Of a stretch of 64,000 bases of DNA, positions 41,101 to 52,372 are shown piece by piece (position 1 is the stretch's first letter; each line of letters begins with the position of its first letter). The translations under genes were made by a program, and so were the position numbers. The notes below the pieces were generated by a model, which ran no database searches, was not told the origin of the DNA, and was given only the letters and a program-made list of their open reading frames with translations. The stretch is from contig NC_089825.1 of assembly GCF_035046505.1 (NCBI RefSeq), forward strand, positions 3,835,563 through 3,899,562, read 5' to 3'. This stretch comes from Tiliqua scincoides (lineage: Eukaryota > Chordata > Lepidosauria > Squamata > Scincidae).

Positions 41101-44100
41101 GGGCAGGGCTGAGCTCTGTGCTCAGGTTTCTGCGGAGCCCCTGCTTGATTTCTAGCAGTGACCCGAGGACCCACCTGATGGGGGGCAGGCGGGCCCCCAG
41201 CTCTGGGAAGGAGAGAAGGAGGTGGGTGAGACTCAAGTGCACCCCCAGATAATTGAGACTGACTTCAGAATTGGGTTTCTGCAGAGTGGGGTGACAGGAG
41301 GACGCCAGTGCGTCTGTGTTGCCAGCAGCCCCTTTGTGACTGAGGGCGCCCTGAGGTGCTGATGGACAAGTGTGTGTTGCACACACTTCACAACTTAGGG
41401 CCCAGTCCTATCCCAGCTTTCCAGACCACTGCAGCCACAATGGGAACAAACATTCCCTCACCTTCAGAAGGCCTCCCTGACTGCCCCCCAACCTCAGGGG
41501 GGCGTGGCTGCACTAACACTGCAGAGTTGTCCAGAGTGGCAAAGTTGCCCTTACAGTGGCAAGCCTGAAACAGGGTGTTGCTGCTCCAACTTGGCTCCTC
41601 TTCTGGAAAGTGGCGCAACTGGCTTGCTCTAGGGGGCTGTTAAAATGGGCAAGAGGGAAGGAGCTTTTGATCATGTCCGCTTCTACTGGGGTATTAATAT
41701 GCAAGCTTTCCAGCTGCACAGAACCATTTGGCAGGTGGAAGGAAAAAGAGCTCAGCAAGATAGAGTGTGATGGAAGCAGCTGACGCGCTCAGCCCTTGAC
41801 CCCATGCCAGTGAGGTGCCATGGAGGTGAAGACAAAGTCCTGCACCCAGGTGTAATAAAAACAGAAGCACAAGTACAAGATTGGCAGCAGCACATGTGAC
41901 CTCAGGGTCTTGGAGGGCCACAAGTTGGACATGATCCAGTGGTGTGATGCGGCTGCAAAAACAGCAAATGCATTGCTGGTCTGCCTTAGCAGAGGTGCAG
42001 TCTGGCGGGGGGTGTCAAACATAAGGCCCGTGGGTCTGTTACAGTCCTCTTTTTCTTTTTCTACAGTCTTCTGTTACACCTCTTTTTCCACTCCTCATGA
42101 GAACTGGGCTCTCCCAGAGCCTGTTCCTGCTTAATAATATCACTTCCAGCCTTCAGCAGGCACTGCAAATGCTACTTGGCCTACTGTATGGGTTTGACAC
42201 CCCTGGGCTAAAGAGCATGAGGAGTCACAGCTCCACTCCGCTCTGCACTCCTTGGATCTTGCTTGGAATCCTAGGTCCAGTTTTGGGTCCCACCTTTTAA
42301 GGTGGCCCCCCCCCCAAATCTCCTTCCGAGAGCTCCTTTAAATGTTCAAGTCATGCTAGAAGGGAGTTCGACCTGAAGAGAACACCTTTGATGGCGGCTA
42401 GTTGTTGCCCCTTACTGAGCCTCACAGTAGGCAAGTGAGGAAAAGGCAGTGGAGATGGGGGGAGAATCACCACAGAGGAAGTGGTGGATCCAGGGGGGTG
42501 GCTGGGGGAAAGAGGCCAGCTTTGGATACAGAGGAGACAGAGAGCCATGGCCCGAGGCTGATGGGAGGCACCCCAGAAGGGCACACCTGCTCTGCTGCTG
42601 CCACACTCCCTACTTGATGGTGTAGTGTGCTGCCTGGAATGTGGGAAACAACCCTGAAACCTATCAGCTCTCTTGGCTCTGGGGGTGGCGCTCCTTGGGC
42701 CAGTCCCGTCTGCTGTTGCCCCAACACTGATTCCCTCTCCTTCCATGCCCTTCTGCTATGCAGCGCCAGCCTCTCTTGTTCCGATGGCATCTCTCTTTCT
42801 CTTTCATCTGATCTTTTATCTGGTTGCAAAGCCTCTTCGGTGAGGCCCAACCCGAAACCTGCAAGCAAATGCTCCCCATAATAAAATGTTTTTAGCCCTC
42901 ATGAAAAATCTGTGAGGGAAGGGATCATTCTTCAATCCCCCAGAAGCGAGTTCTGGAAGGGTTGTGCTGCCCTCTGTCGCAAACATAAGGGGGGTTTGGG
43001 GTGCTCAGAGTTCTTGGTTCTCGAACCCTAAAGCCCTCAAGGCCCCTCTGCTCAGTAGTACTGCCACCGCCCTGTATGTGCCAGTGTCTCAGTCCAGGGA
43101 CACTGAGACCCTCTAGGCTTAATTCTATCCCTTGCAGGCACTGAGCTCTTTCTTCAATTAAAGCTTCAGCCCTCAAGTTACTAGACCTCAATGAGCACTT
43201 GGTAGCTTGCTGAACGGCTAGGCAGGATTCTGAACCTTTGTCCCCCACAGACAATGAAACAACTTACTAAAAGATATTTTAGTTTATTAAGTACATAAGG
43301 TTATAGTAAGGCAGCAAATGCTAGAGGCATAAACATCTAGGAAACATATCAGCAATAAAATAATAAAGCTAGCTGGCTATCTCTATTAATACCTATCTCT
43401 CACCTGGGTCAGTTTCTCTTGTAGATCTCTTAGCTCCAGGGCTACCTTTGAGGCCAGGTGCCCATGTTGGACAATGGAGCTCACATGCGTGCAGGATGTT
43501 GCACCCAAAACTCTGTCCAAGCAGGAACCCACACACCCCCTGGGCACTCATTATTATACTTCTTATGCTAATAGTACTGAGGTGACTTCATACTTCATAC
43601 ATACCACCGACACAGTGAATGGTGAGAAGCCGAGCCATTCCACCTGCTCTTTGGTGTGAGCGAAGAAACGTCTTGGCTGCCCTCCATGTGAGAGATGAAG
43701 GAACTGCTTGTCAGCTTGCATGGGAGGAAACTGGAGGCCAGAATGTGATACCAGATCAGAAAGACCCATCTGAAATGTTGTGGTTCTTGAAAGAGAGAAC
43801 CTTTCTTCAATTGTAAAAATTCCTATGGGGATTTAGAACAGCCTGCCTTTGTAAACCGCCTTGAATAAAGTCTGAGGAGAAATCTGACGACCAAGAAAGG
43901 CGGTATATAAATACCTGTAATTATTATTATTATTATTATTATTATTATTTAGTCTGTCCAATCAGACCCTTAGAGGAACAGAACCTTCTGGAACTTGGCC
44001 TGGCTGGTCACTCCTCCTAGTTCTTACCCCTCCCAACTGGAGATCCACAGTTGCACTTCATCAGCTTGATAAGGCGCCTTTCTGTCTGCAAAGGTGCTAC

Positions 44101-47100
44101 ATTCCAATGGGTTGTAATTCTTGTTATCTGTCCTTTCTGGCCAGCAAAGGAGAGACAACAATCCTTTTGTTTATTTACTCGCATTCTTGCAGCTGGGAAC
44201 TGCTAGCAACTTCTCAGTTACACTGTCTTATTTTGGTTCAGGCTTCACATGCCAACCTAGGCCTAACATGTACATATTCATGACACCCTCGTGCTGCCAC
44301 CCCCTAGCCTGGGTCAGACAAAGGACTTGGTTCTCTGTCCCCAGTGACACCAGTGAGAAATGGGGCAAATGCAACGTTGTCTCAGATACTCTGTTGGGAA
44401 TTTGTGTGCAGTAGGGCCCCACCAGGTGTGTGGGGTTCCCCTTCATTGTGCTGGGACTAGTGCAGGTGCAGGAGAAATTCCTAGCAAGTGGTTCTCTGCA
44501 TTTGCAGTTCAGCCTGCTCTGGGTGTGGCAGTGGGATTGCACTGACTAGAATGGAATATTTGTCTCGCCAACGTCATGTTGGTGTTGAAAGCCATCTGTC
44601 AAACCATCATCGATGAAACTGCAATGCCTACAAGCAGCGCTAAAAATCAAGCGGACAGTCAGCAGAATCCAGCCACAAGCTGCTGATGAAACTGATAAAG
44701 AGAGGGGGTTGGTCTGGTCTCCCACATGCCAAAATTCTGCAAAGGGGAGACTGTGCAAGGGGAGGCCCCCATCCTCCTTCATGCCATGAGTGGCAACTGG
44801 TTGAGTGAAGTGTTGACATAATGATTTGCTGGGTCTTGATGCCACCTCCCACTTTCTGTCCTTGCCCACAGGGTCTGGAATGGGATGTGGCGTCCCTGCA
44901 GTCCAGTTTCCACCCCAAGCAGAGTGATGTGGAGGAGCCCCACCGGCAGGCTACAGAGATTTCCCTTTGGACTGTGGTGGCTGCCATGCAAGCTGTGGAG
45001 AGGAAGGTGGACCTCCATGCTGGGCGATTGCTCACCTTGGAGCAGAGGACGGGACTGGCTGAAAAGAAGCTCTCTGGGACAGAGAGGGCCATAATGGAGT
45101 TTGGGGGTCACCTGGATGCCTTGGGGACCCTGATCCAGGCCTATGGTCAGCTCCAGAGGAGGCTGGAGAACATGGAGAACCTGCTGAAGAATCGGAACTT
45201 CTGGATCCTCCGGCTTCCCCCAGGCTCCCGAGGAGAAATCCCCAAGGTGAGTCATCCTGGGATAAGAGGCAGAGCCTCACCAATATTGGGTACCAGAGGG
45301 CTTTTCCATATCCAAAGGTCATTGCTTGCCAGGTGGCGAGTGCTACGGCTCCCTGTCCTCAGGAGCTTTTTTTTTTTTTTTGAATGGAGGTGCCTTCTAG
45401 TCATGGCAGTAGCTGTTAGTAGACCTGCCTGATGCCTTTAAAAGGGGATTGGACAAGTTTCTGGAGGAAAAATCCATTATGGGTTACAAGCCAAGGTGTA
45501 TATGTGCAACCTCCTGATTTTAGAAATGGGCTCTGTCAGATGCAAGGGAGGGCACCAGGATGCAGGTCTCTTGTTATCAGGTGTGCTCCCTGGGGCATTT
45601 GGTGGGCCTCTGTGAGATACAGGAAGCTGGACTAGATGGGCCTATGGCCTGCTCCAGTGGGGCTGTTCTTATGTTCTTAAACTACAATTCCCAGGAGGCC
45701 TTGCAGGTCTTCTTGTGATCTGGTGTGCTTCCTGGGGCATTTGGTGGGCCGCTGTGAGATACAGGAAACTGGACTAGATGGGCCTTTGGCCTGATCCAGT
45801 GGGGCTGTTCTTATGTTCTTAAATGTGTCTAATCCTCCAAAAGATCTGAGGCTAAGCCAGTGGCTGTGAGTTCCATAGGTTAAATCTCCATGTGTGAAGT
45901 GAGGCTTTCTTTAATCTGTTCTGAACTTGCACTGAAGTGCCTGGGGCACTTGTAAAAAGCTTTTGGTGTTGGACTGGCAGGCACAGCATGGCTGAGCTGA
46001 GGTCTTCTCCCAGGGCCAAACCCAGCTCTCTGCACTGCATCGCAGCTGGCCCTCTTGAACGGCTCAGCTGCTATTTCCAGCATGATGCTTTGTCCTGACA
46101 ATTCTACAGGAGGGTGATGGTCTCTTATCCTCTGCCTTTCCAGGTACCTGTGACCTTCGATGAAGTCTCAGTGTACTTCTCTGAGCAGGAGTGGGATGCC
46201 CTGGACGAGTGGCAGAAGGAGCTCTACAAGAACGTAATGAAGGGGAACTACGAGTCGCTGGTCTCGCTGGGTAAAGAGCACTACAGGCGGTCTAAAGAGT
46301 GTGTGTGTGTGTATTTGTGGGTGTGCACACACATGCCAAAGGCTCAGGGTCTCCGAAGGGGTTCAGTCGTAGGGGAGTCGGAGTGGGGTGAATCCTGCTG
46401 AGGAGCCAGCTGCCAGCTCCCTCAGAGCATTGCTTTCCTTACCTTACATGCTGCCTGGCTTTCCTCTGGAACCAGGTGTGTAAGAACCTCCCTTTCAAAG
46501 AACATCAATGCCCAGACTCTTAGGATGCCACCTGCCTCACAACGTGTGATTCCTGGGCCTTTCACTTTTCTCCCACCCCAGATTATGCCATCGCCAAGCC
46601 TGACCTGTTGTCCAGGATTGAACGTGGGGAGGAGCCATGCATCGAGGCTCAGGGCCATTTTGAGAAAGGAGAAGAGGCCCCCGGGAACACTGGCACAGGC
46701 AAGTAATGGGGCATGGTGATTCACAAATACCCCAGTTCACATAGGCTGGGCAGGAGAACCTTTTTTCTCACGGGGAGAAATCTGTTCCGTTCTTCTTCAG
46801 CTTAAAATGTCAGCAGTGTCTAAGCACACACAGTTACATGCATGGTGTCAAGTGTGCACCATTCCATGAGCGTTTCTAGCAGATGAACACTGGTTTTTGT
46901 ATGGAATTTGGATCTTCTTGGCTCAGGGTTGGAGATTTTGTCTAGAATTATGTGGCTTTCTGACTGGAGCTTCTCAGGCATTTGCACAACCACAAGAAAG
47001 ACATCTGATGACTACAATAAAAGAGTCTTTGGAATCTCTCTCAAAAAAACATAGCTGTAGGCTGTGACCGGTTTTTTCCATGTACTGACCAATTTTGTGC

Positions 47101-50100
47101 ACCTGACTGGGAACTGAGCTGCACCCAGGGCCTCCTCTCCTCTCCAGTGCTCAGAATCCTCCTCGCTCATGAGTGACCCGGTCTCCTTTGCCCAACAGGA
47201 CACTGACCTCTCTGTTAGGTGGGATGCAGAAGAAAGGGACACTTGTGCAGACAACAGCCTGGGATGAATTGACCATAGATGAGTCTGGTTCTGAGGTTGG
47301 AAATTCAGTTCTATCTTGATTCTTCCAGCCTCATCTCTGCAGCATTTTCTTGCAGCTGACCAATCTTCCCTAGAGGGCTTTGAGGCTTCCTTAGTTACTT
47401 ATTTAAAAATTTTCTATCCCACCTTTTCCCCCAATAAGTGGGGCACTTAAGGTGGCATACAAGACAACTTAAAATATATTAAGGTCAAGAGCTCAAAACA
47501 CAAGTCGTAAAAATATAATGCCGTAAAGTAAAACATGGAATAATGTCACAGTAGCAGTAGCAATAAGAACATTAGTTACCTCAAAAAACAAACAACTCTT
47601 AAAGAAACCAACACAGGAAGAGAGCCCAGTGAAAGAGAGAATTTTGCCCCTTGCAGGGGGGCTACCAGGAAGGCAGAGGAGGCTCTGCCCAGGGAGGCTC
47701 CCTTTGTGTGCCCTGAATGTGGAAAAAGCTTCCTGTACGAGGAGCAGGGTGCCCTGCACCAGAATTCAGAAGGCAAGTGCTCCATGCAGCCAGGAGGAAA
47801 TTCCATGGTCTGCTGCCCAGAAGATGCAGCCCCTTGCGGCTGCCAGTCTGGCCTCCGCCATTCTGGCTTCTTCGGCGAGGAGGGGGGTCCAAAAACACTG
47901 GCCACTAGCCAGGCAGAGGGATGCAGGACAACAGCTTCTTGTTCATCTTGCACCCCCAACTGTCAGAAAGTGGGTCCCAAGACCTGGCACTGAATAGTAT
48001 TGACCAAAGGTCAGTGTCTATCATGGGGTCCTCCCAGCTGGACTGACCTCTGGGACCTCAGTCCAGGACAGTGCCCAGTGGGCCATTAGTGGGTAGGTGG
48101 GGATACCAGATCCCCCTTCAGCCAGCACTGCTGAAGGCAGAGAGAACTGGGTGCGAGAATCTCCTCAGAAGGCATCACCTTAGCAATGGTGCCTCAGAGG
48201 CCTGCATTAGCATGACCTGGGGAGGCAGGCCCTCCCCCCTTCAGAACTTTCAGCAGTGTGGGAGGCTCCATAGCTGTGGGAGAAACAGCATATGGCCGCT
48301 GTCAGCCCCAAAAGCTTTTTCAGAAGGGGTGACATTACCCAACTGCCAACAGCCTATTTCAACCCTCCCTGGGTTCCAGATCCTGCTGGAGTAACCTCCT
48401 AGCTTGCTTGTATCCAGCCTGGGTCTGCACAACTCCACAATGACCTATTTGTGATCATGGTTCTCAGCCTGGACACCTCAGCATTGATTAGACAGCAATC
48501 TACTTGAACACCAAGTACTTGGAATGCTGCCTTGGGTGCCCTTCGGGAGAAAGGCAGAATATAAATTTAATAAATAAACAATAATTGGAATGTCAGCAGT
48601 GTGCAACCACAACCCTGATTTGCCCCTGCATCTTACCAATCACTCCACAGAGGACGAGAAGTTATAGTAACGCCTGCTTTGAAATGTTAACTTGTGTATC
48701 TGTTGTGTACAAGGAATTGCCCAGAAGAGAGGAAGACCTTTTGAACAGAGTTGTAGTTGGAGGGTGATTTGGGTCCCAGGTGAAGATGTTTATTATAGCA
48801 CTGGACAACATCATTTCAAATATCAAGATACAGGGTCCAATCCTATCCAACATTGAATTGCGGCTGCATCAGCAATGCAATGTTCCCTTACTTTGAGGAG
48901 GTCCTGATGACTTCCTCTCCCCACTGCAGGATCCAGTGTGCACTCCATTGGCACAGCTGCATCAGCACTGGAAAGTTGGATAGGATTGGGCCCTAAGTCT
49001 TATCTAAATGTTAAGGCAATTATATTGTAATGTGATCGAGACTCTTAGTTGGCCAAATCACTATTTCTCATTCTGTTTGTCTACATCACTACCCCTCATA
49101 ATTGGGTGTTCGTGCTGCTGCTGCTGTTTATAATAAATGTAATGTCCTGTCACTTGACTCAAAAGCCCTCTGAGCAGCTTACAAATACGGTGAATGTGAC
49201 CTAAATGCTTTGCTTGCTTGCCAAACACATGCAGGTTAAGGGAATGTCCTTGAGAAAGGCCTTCCCAAATCCATTTCACCTCCATTCTGGTCCCCCTGCA
49301 GATGCTGGACTCCTTGCTCAGGCACATCCTGGGGAAGAGACGGGCAGTGGAGACCGAGGACTCTGCAGCGCATTGCCAGAGGTGTGGGAGCAGGCCGCAT
49401 TCCAGTTCCCCGAGCAGGGCCTGGCATGCGTAGTTGATGGGCAGGCAGTCAGCATCGCAGAGGGTCTGGAGGAGCCATTGGCGCAGGAAAGGGACTTTGG
49501 AGACTTTACCACCATTATTGTCCAGGAGGAGGCTCTGCCTGGGGAGGCTCCGTTTGTGTGCCCCGAATGTGGAAAAAGCTTCCTGTATGAGGAGCAGTAT
49601 GCCTTGCACCAGCGAATGCACCCCCAAGCCTCTCCTGAGCCCCAAGGAAGCTCCACATCAAACTTTCAGGTAGGGGCCAAGGTTTATACCTGTCCTGAGT
49701 GCGGACGGTGCTTCCCTCACCAGGCGAGCCTCAGCAAACACCGCTTATGGCATTCAGGAGAGCGTCCACACACGTGTGTGGAGTGTAAAAAGAGTTTCCG
49801 GCTGAAAATCAACTTGCGCCTCCATCAGCGGACGCATGCTGCAGGCGGGAAGGTGGGCTCCTACATCTGCGGGGAGTGTGGACGGGGCTTCAACCACCAC
49901 TCAAACTTCCTGCGGCACCAAATGATTCACACTGGGGAGAGACCTTATGCTTGCGGTGAGTGTGGAAAAACCTTCATACGCAAAGAACATCTTGCTACTC
50001 ATGGCCGGCTGCATACTGGGGAGCGGCCCTACCAGTGCCCCCTTTGCGAGAAAAGCTTCACCCGCAAGCAACACCTGGTGGGACATCAACGCCTCCATGA

Positions 50101-50206
50101 GAGTGACACACCCTGGTTAGAAAACCGCCCACCACAGAAACACCTTCACAGCCAGCAGAGCAGATCAAAATCGAGGGCAGAGGCAAATGTGCCTCCCCTT
50201 GGTTAG
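40757..50206 (+). CDS. Gene C: HUB-KRAB zinc-finger protein, six fingers (ZNF282/ZNF212-like)
   Basis: Five coding exons give 517 residues: 40757-40786, 44872-45246, 46144-46270, 46582-46698, 49302-50206. Residues 1-10 are [10 protein letters not shown]. Exon 2 (11-135) is the HUB module ([20 protein letters not shown] ... [13 protein letters not shown]). [22 protein letters not shown] ... YESLVSLG is the variant type typical of this clade (DEV, not EDV). The KRAB-B-like exon reads [20 protein letters not shown]. Six fingers lie at about 301-323, 345-367, 373-395, 404-426, 432-454 and 460-482; 3 and 4 are separated by a short AAGGKVGS spacer. Intron 4 starts with GC rather than GT. Expected to be a nuclear transcription regulator. 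It is the best-preserved member of the cluster. Confidence 0.92.
41825..42300 (+). mobile_element. CR1 fragment interrupted by a hAT-like MITE
   Basis: AAGTCCTGCACCCAGGTGTA, CACAAGTTGGACATGATCCA and, after the insert, GGTCCAGTTTTGGGTCCCAC are parts of the classic CR1 reverse transcriptase region in order. The MITE at 42,007-42,205 splits it. Confidence 0.65.
42007..42205 (+). mobile_element. hAT-like MITE (GGGGTGTCAAAC ends)
   Basis: Left end GGGGTGTCAAACATAAGGCC and right end GTTTGACACCCCTG are inverted repeats of the CAGGGGTGTCAAAC type known from hAT/Charlie-like elements. About 200 bases, no coding. An 8-bp target duplication could not be confirmed. Confidence 0.65.
42930..44290 (-). mobile_element. 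Possible LTR-element fossil
   Basis: On the minus strand the segment begins GTGTCATGAATATGTACATG, has an AATAAACTAAAATATC polyadenylation-like site, and is split by a short repeat at 43,846-43,950. No retroviral genes are visible; family and edges uncertain. Old and broken. Confidence 0.25.
43846..43950 (+). repeat. (ATT)n-tailed dispersed repeat
   Basis: AACCGCCTTGAATAAAGTC ... AAGGCGGTATATAAATACC followed by about ten ATT units. The GGCGGTATATAAATA tail recurs in related form at 48,521-48,580 (AAGGCAGAATATAAATTTAA). Probably a SINE or LINE 3' end. Confidence 0.6.
44872..45246 (+). CDS. Gene C exon 2: HUB (DUF3669) domain
   Basis: Acceptor CTTGCCCACAG, donor AAG|GTGAGT, 375 nt, phase 0. 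Reads [19 protein letters not shown] ... [12 protein letters not shown]. It lacks the residues NQLESKWAA present in B and D between EFG and LGTLIQ, with GHLDA instead. Confidence 0.94.
45432..45821 (+). mobile_element. Composite CR1 double tail
   Basis: CR1 ORF2 end (ATGCCTTTAAAAGGGGATTG) and 3' UTR to GTTCTTATGTTCTTA at 45,679, then AACTACAATTCCCAGGAGGC, then a second 3' UTR tail to 45,821. Same structure as 18,290-18,681. Confidence 0.88.
46144..46270 (+). CDS. Gene C exon 3: KRAB A-box
   Basis: Acceptor CTCTGCCTTTCCAG, donor G|GTAAAG, 127 nt. [20 protein letters not shown] ... NYESLVSLG. Confidence 0.95.
46582..46698 (+). CDS. Gene C exon 4: KRAB-B-like, GC donor
   Basis: Acceptor CTCCCACCCCAG, 117 nt, ends ACAG|GCAAGT. 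The GC-AG donor has otherwise perfect consensus (CAG|GCAAGT) and keeps the phase-1 join to the finger exon. Confidence 0.88.
47655..47800 (+). pseudogene. Duplicated zinc-finger exon fragment in gene C intron 4
   Basis: EEALP(R)[14 protein letters not shown]-like coding with [18 protein letters not shown] matches the first finger of the gene C terminal exon ([21 protein letters not shown] at 49,560) at over 85% nucleotide identity across about 100 bases. After ALHQ the match ends and the His pair is incomplete. No acceptor in the right phase was identified. A partial, dead copy of the finger exon. Confidence 0.7.
48521..48580 (+). repeat. Short dispersed repeat tail
   Basis: GGGTGCCCTTCGGGAGAAAGG then ATATAAATTTAATAAATAAA, a common reptile SINE/LINE 3' end type; related to 43,846-43,950. 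Confidence 0.5.
48832..48994. mobile_element. 163-bp MITE with 20-bp inverted ends
   Basis: AGGGTCCAATCCTATCCAAC at the left and GTTGGATAGGATTGGGCCCT at the right match at 19 of 20 positions. Partial relatives start near 19,397 (CAAATCCTATCCAACTG) and 41,398 (GGGCCCAGTCCTATCCCAGC). No coding; flanking duplication not clear. Confidence 0.8.
49302..50206 (+). CDS. Gene C terminal exon: six C2H2 fingers
   Basis: Acceptor GGTCCCCCTGCAG; enters two bases into a codon ([18 protein letters not shown]) and ends ANVPPLG-stop. Six regular C-x2-C-x12-H-x3-H fingers; linkers [27 protein letters not shown]. Its 905-nt length equals that of the gene B exon. Confidence 0.96.
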
Positions 50207-50725
50207 AAGACGTTCCCCACCCTTTGCTGTGAACGTTCTGCCAGGCAACACTGGCTTGGGACAGAGACCTATAACTGTGCTGGCTACAGAAATAGTTGTG
50301 ACAGTGCGCATCTTGGACTCAAGTCCTTGTGGTCTGGAACCCTGCAAGCTTTTTGTACACAGGGAAAACCAACACCCAAGAGACCTCAAGGCTTGCCCTT
50401 TGTTGCCCCCACTCCTGAATCATCTACGTGAACTTTAGTAAGGCCAAGAAAAGGATACAGACCTACTGTTCCTTTGGCTGACTCACTATTAAGGGGTTTT
50501 CACCCTGCTTGTCCGCTTTTGTCAGTGTTTGCTTGACCAGTTCTCGGGTAAGTGATTGGTGCAAGGGTGAGTTAGAGCTTCTGCCTCAGTGGGTACCAGG
50601 GCCGTGTCCCAGAAGTCCAGGCACAAGTTGCTTGCCTTCACAGGTGAGAGGAAAGTCTTAGCTCTTTGAACAATTAACACCTTTTAAAAAAAAATCAAAC
50701 CGTCTAACAAACTAAAAAACAAACA

Positions 50726-50995
50726 TTTGTCCAATCCCCTCTTAAAGGCATCTTGCCTGCATGCCTTTAAGAGGGGATTGGACAAATTTCTGGAGAAGTT
50801 CATTATGGGTTACAAGTCATAGTAGGTATGTGCAAGCTCCTGGTTTTAGAGGTAGGCTGCCTCAGATTGCCAGATGCAGGGGAGGGCACCAGGCCACAGG
50901 TTGTGTCTGTCTTGTGAGCTCCCTCAGGCATTTGGTGGGCCACTGTGAGATACAGGAAGCTGGACTAGATCCAGCGGCGCTCTTATGTTCTTAAA
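50726..50995 (+). mobile_element. CR1/L3 tail with fold-back 5' end
   Basis: A CR1 tail (ATGCCTTTAAGAGGGGATTG to AGCGGCGCTCTTATGTTCTTA) starts at 50,761. A perfect 26-base inverted copy of its first bases precedes it (50,726-50,751) with a 9-base loop. Confidence 0.9.
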
Positions 50996-50999
50996 CAGA

Positions 51000-51480
51000 A
51001 AGGACCCCCCCCCCCCAAAAAAAAAAATCAAGACGGCAAAAGGTAAAAAAAAATGGCCTGTACAAGAGCCCACTGCAGCGGCCTGAAAGCTGCACCGAGG
51101 GGAAAAGTTCTAACAGGAGTCTCAGCAAAGAAGGAGCAATCCAACAACCTCTGAAAGCCAGGCTGAACCTTATGACAGTTGAAGTATACCGCTGGGGCAG
51201 GATGAGCAGGGGGCCCTGAAGAGAGTTCCACACAACTGGTGCCACAGCAGAAAGGCCCTGGCTGCCCTTTGGTCCCACCTGCCCCAGGACCTCTGATGTT
51301 GCTGGCAGTGCAGGAGAGGGAACATATGCGAGAAGGTGGGTGCCATGTCCCAGGCCATTTAGGGCTTTCAAGGTGAGAACCAGCACTTTGATGAACCTGG
51401 CAACAAATAGGAGGCTGATAGTAACAGAAGGAACCCCCAGAAAGTGCTCCCAGTAGGTCCATCAAGACAACACTAGAGTC
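51000..51480 (-). repeat. Probable dispersed repeat (old LINE-like)
   Basis: Holds phrases familiar from reptile repeats (GAGTTCCACACAACTGGTGC, GGCCATTTAGGGCTTTCAAG, GTGAGAACCAGCACTTTGAT). No open frame; family not assigned. Confidence 0.35.
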
Positions 51481-52047
51481 ACTGGATTTTCCAAATGCTT
51501 CTTAAGGGCAGCCCCACATGGAAGACGTTCGGTAGTCTAACATGGAAGCTGCTGATGTTGGACTAATAGTACCTTCTGCCTTGTTGTGCCTCGCCCTTTG
51601 GTTTCGCACCTTGAATGGGGCTTGCAGCCTTTGCCTTGCTGCCTGAATCTGGGAGTGCACTGCTTTTATACGTAACTGTGAGATCTTGAAAAGAATTGTG
51701 AATAGGCAGGCGTAGTGTGGAAGTAGGCTCACATCACCAGAGCCCCTGATTCTGCCTGAGGCAGACATGAGTTCTGGCTTAAGTAGTTCTGACTGATTTG
51801 ATGTTCATGCTTTTCAGTATAGGCCCACGTCAAGTGGTAGAGGCAGAGCCTTGGATACTCTAATCTCCCCACACAAGCATACTGCAGAAGTTTGTACCCA
51901 GAGAACCTCTGTTTCCATGGTTCTTGCCCTCAGGGCCACGAAGAAAGACTTGAAGAGGTGCCTGGTGCCATCCCAAGTGCACTAGATTTCTGTGGGTTGG
52001 GGTTCCAGTGCCCGGCACTGATCTGTCGCTGTGCCTTGCAGAAGCAG

Positions 52048-52053
52048 AATAAA
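52048..52053 (+). terminator. AATAAA polyadenylation signal, candidate for gene C
   Basis: Canonical hexamer followed 12 bases later by GTGTGTGAATGTGTCTG, a good GU-rich element. It gives gene C a 3' UTR of about 1.85 kb that would include the CR1 tail at 50.7 kb. Confidence 0.5.
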
Positions 52054-52169
52054 TTATACAGATGTGTGTGAATGTGTCTGATTTACAACATAGCTGAACT
52101 CCCTTCTTTTGGGCACACCATGTGGGTTAGCTTGGCAAAAAGTTTTTGCTTTCTTAGGCTGGCTTAGTC

Positions 52170-52372
52170 ACTAGTCTCATCTTTATGCATCAGCCCAGAT
52201 TGCTGCCACTTTAAGTTCTGTTATGAAAAACAGGATGCAGGGACGGTTGTGGGTTGGGCACCCCCAACAGAGGCTGAGCTCATCTTGGCATGAACAGCTC
52301 TTTTGTGGGAACTTCTCTGCCTGGTACTTTCCGAATGCCTCAGCAGTGTCCTCGTTCAATTATAAGAGGAAA
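52170..52372 (+). repeat. Dispersed repeat, partner of 19,185-19,394
   Basis: Same 200-base unit in the opposite orientation, sharing ACTAGTCTCATCTTTATGCA and AACAGCTCTTTTGTGGGAAC. Confidence 0.6.

Larger units (their letters stand above)
42300..44871 (+). other. Remainder of gene C intron 1
   Basis: Mostly unrecognised DNA. Holds a possible LTR fossil (42,930-44,290) with an inserted (ATT)n-tailed repeat. No exon. Confidence 0.4.

Noticed and set aside
39921-41155. Overlapping 190-297-codon frames in the gene C island
   Set aside because: Begin in CR1 sequence and continue through CpG-rich DNA; compositional.
44640-45255. Minus-strand frames opposite gene C exon 2
   Set aside because: Mirror of the HUB exon coding; no independent support.
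47706-47993. Finger-bearing frame in gene C intron 4 as a functional exon
   Set aside because: The finger is incomplete, the rest is not finger-like and no in-phase acceptor was found; listed as a fragment duplicate.
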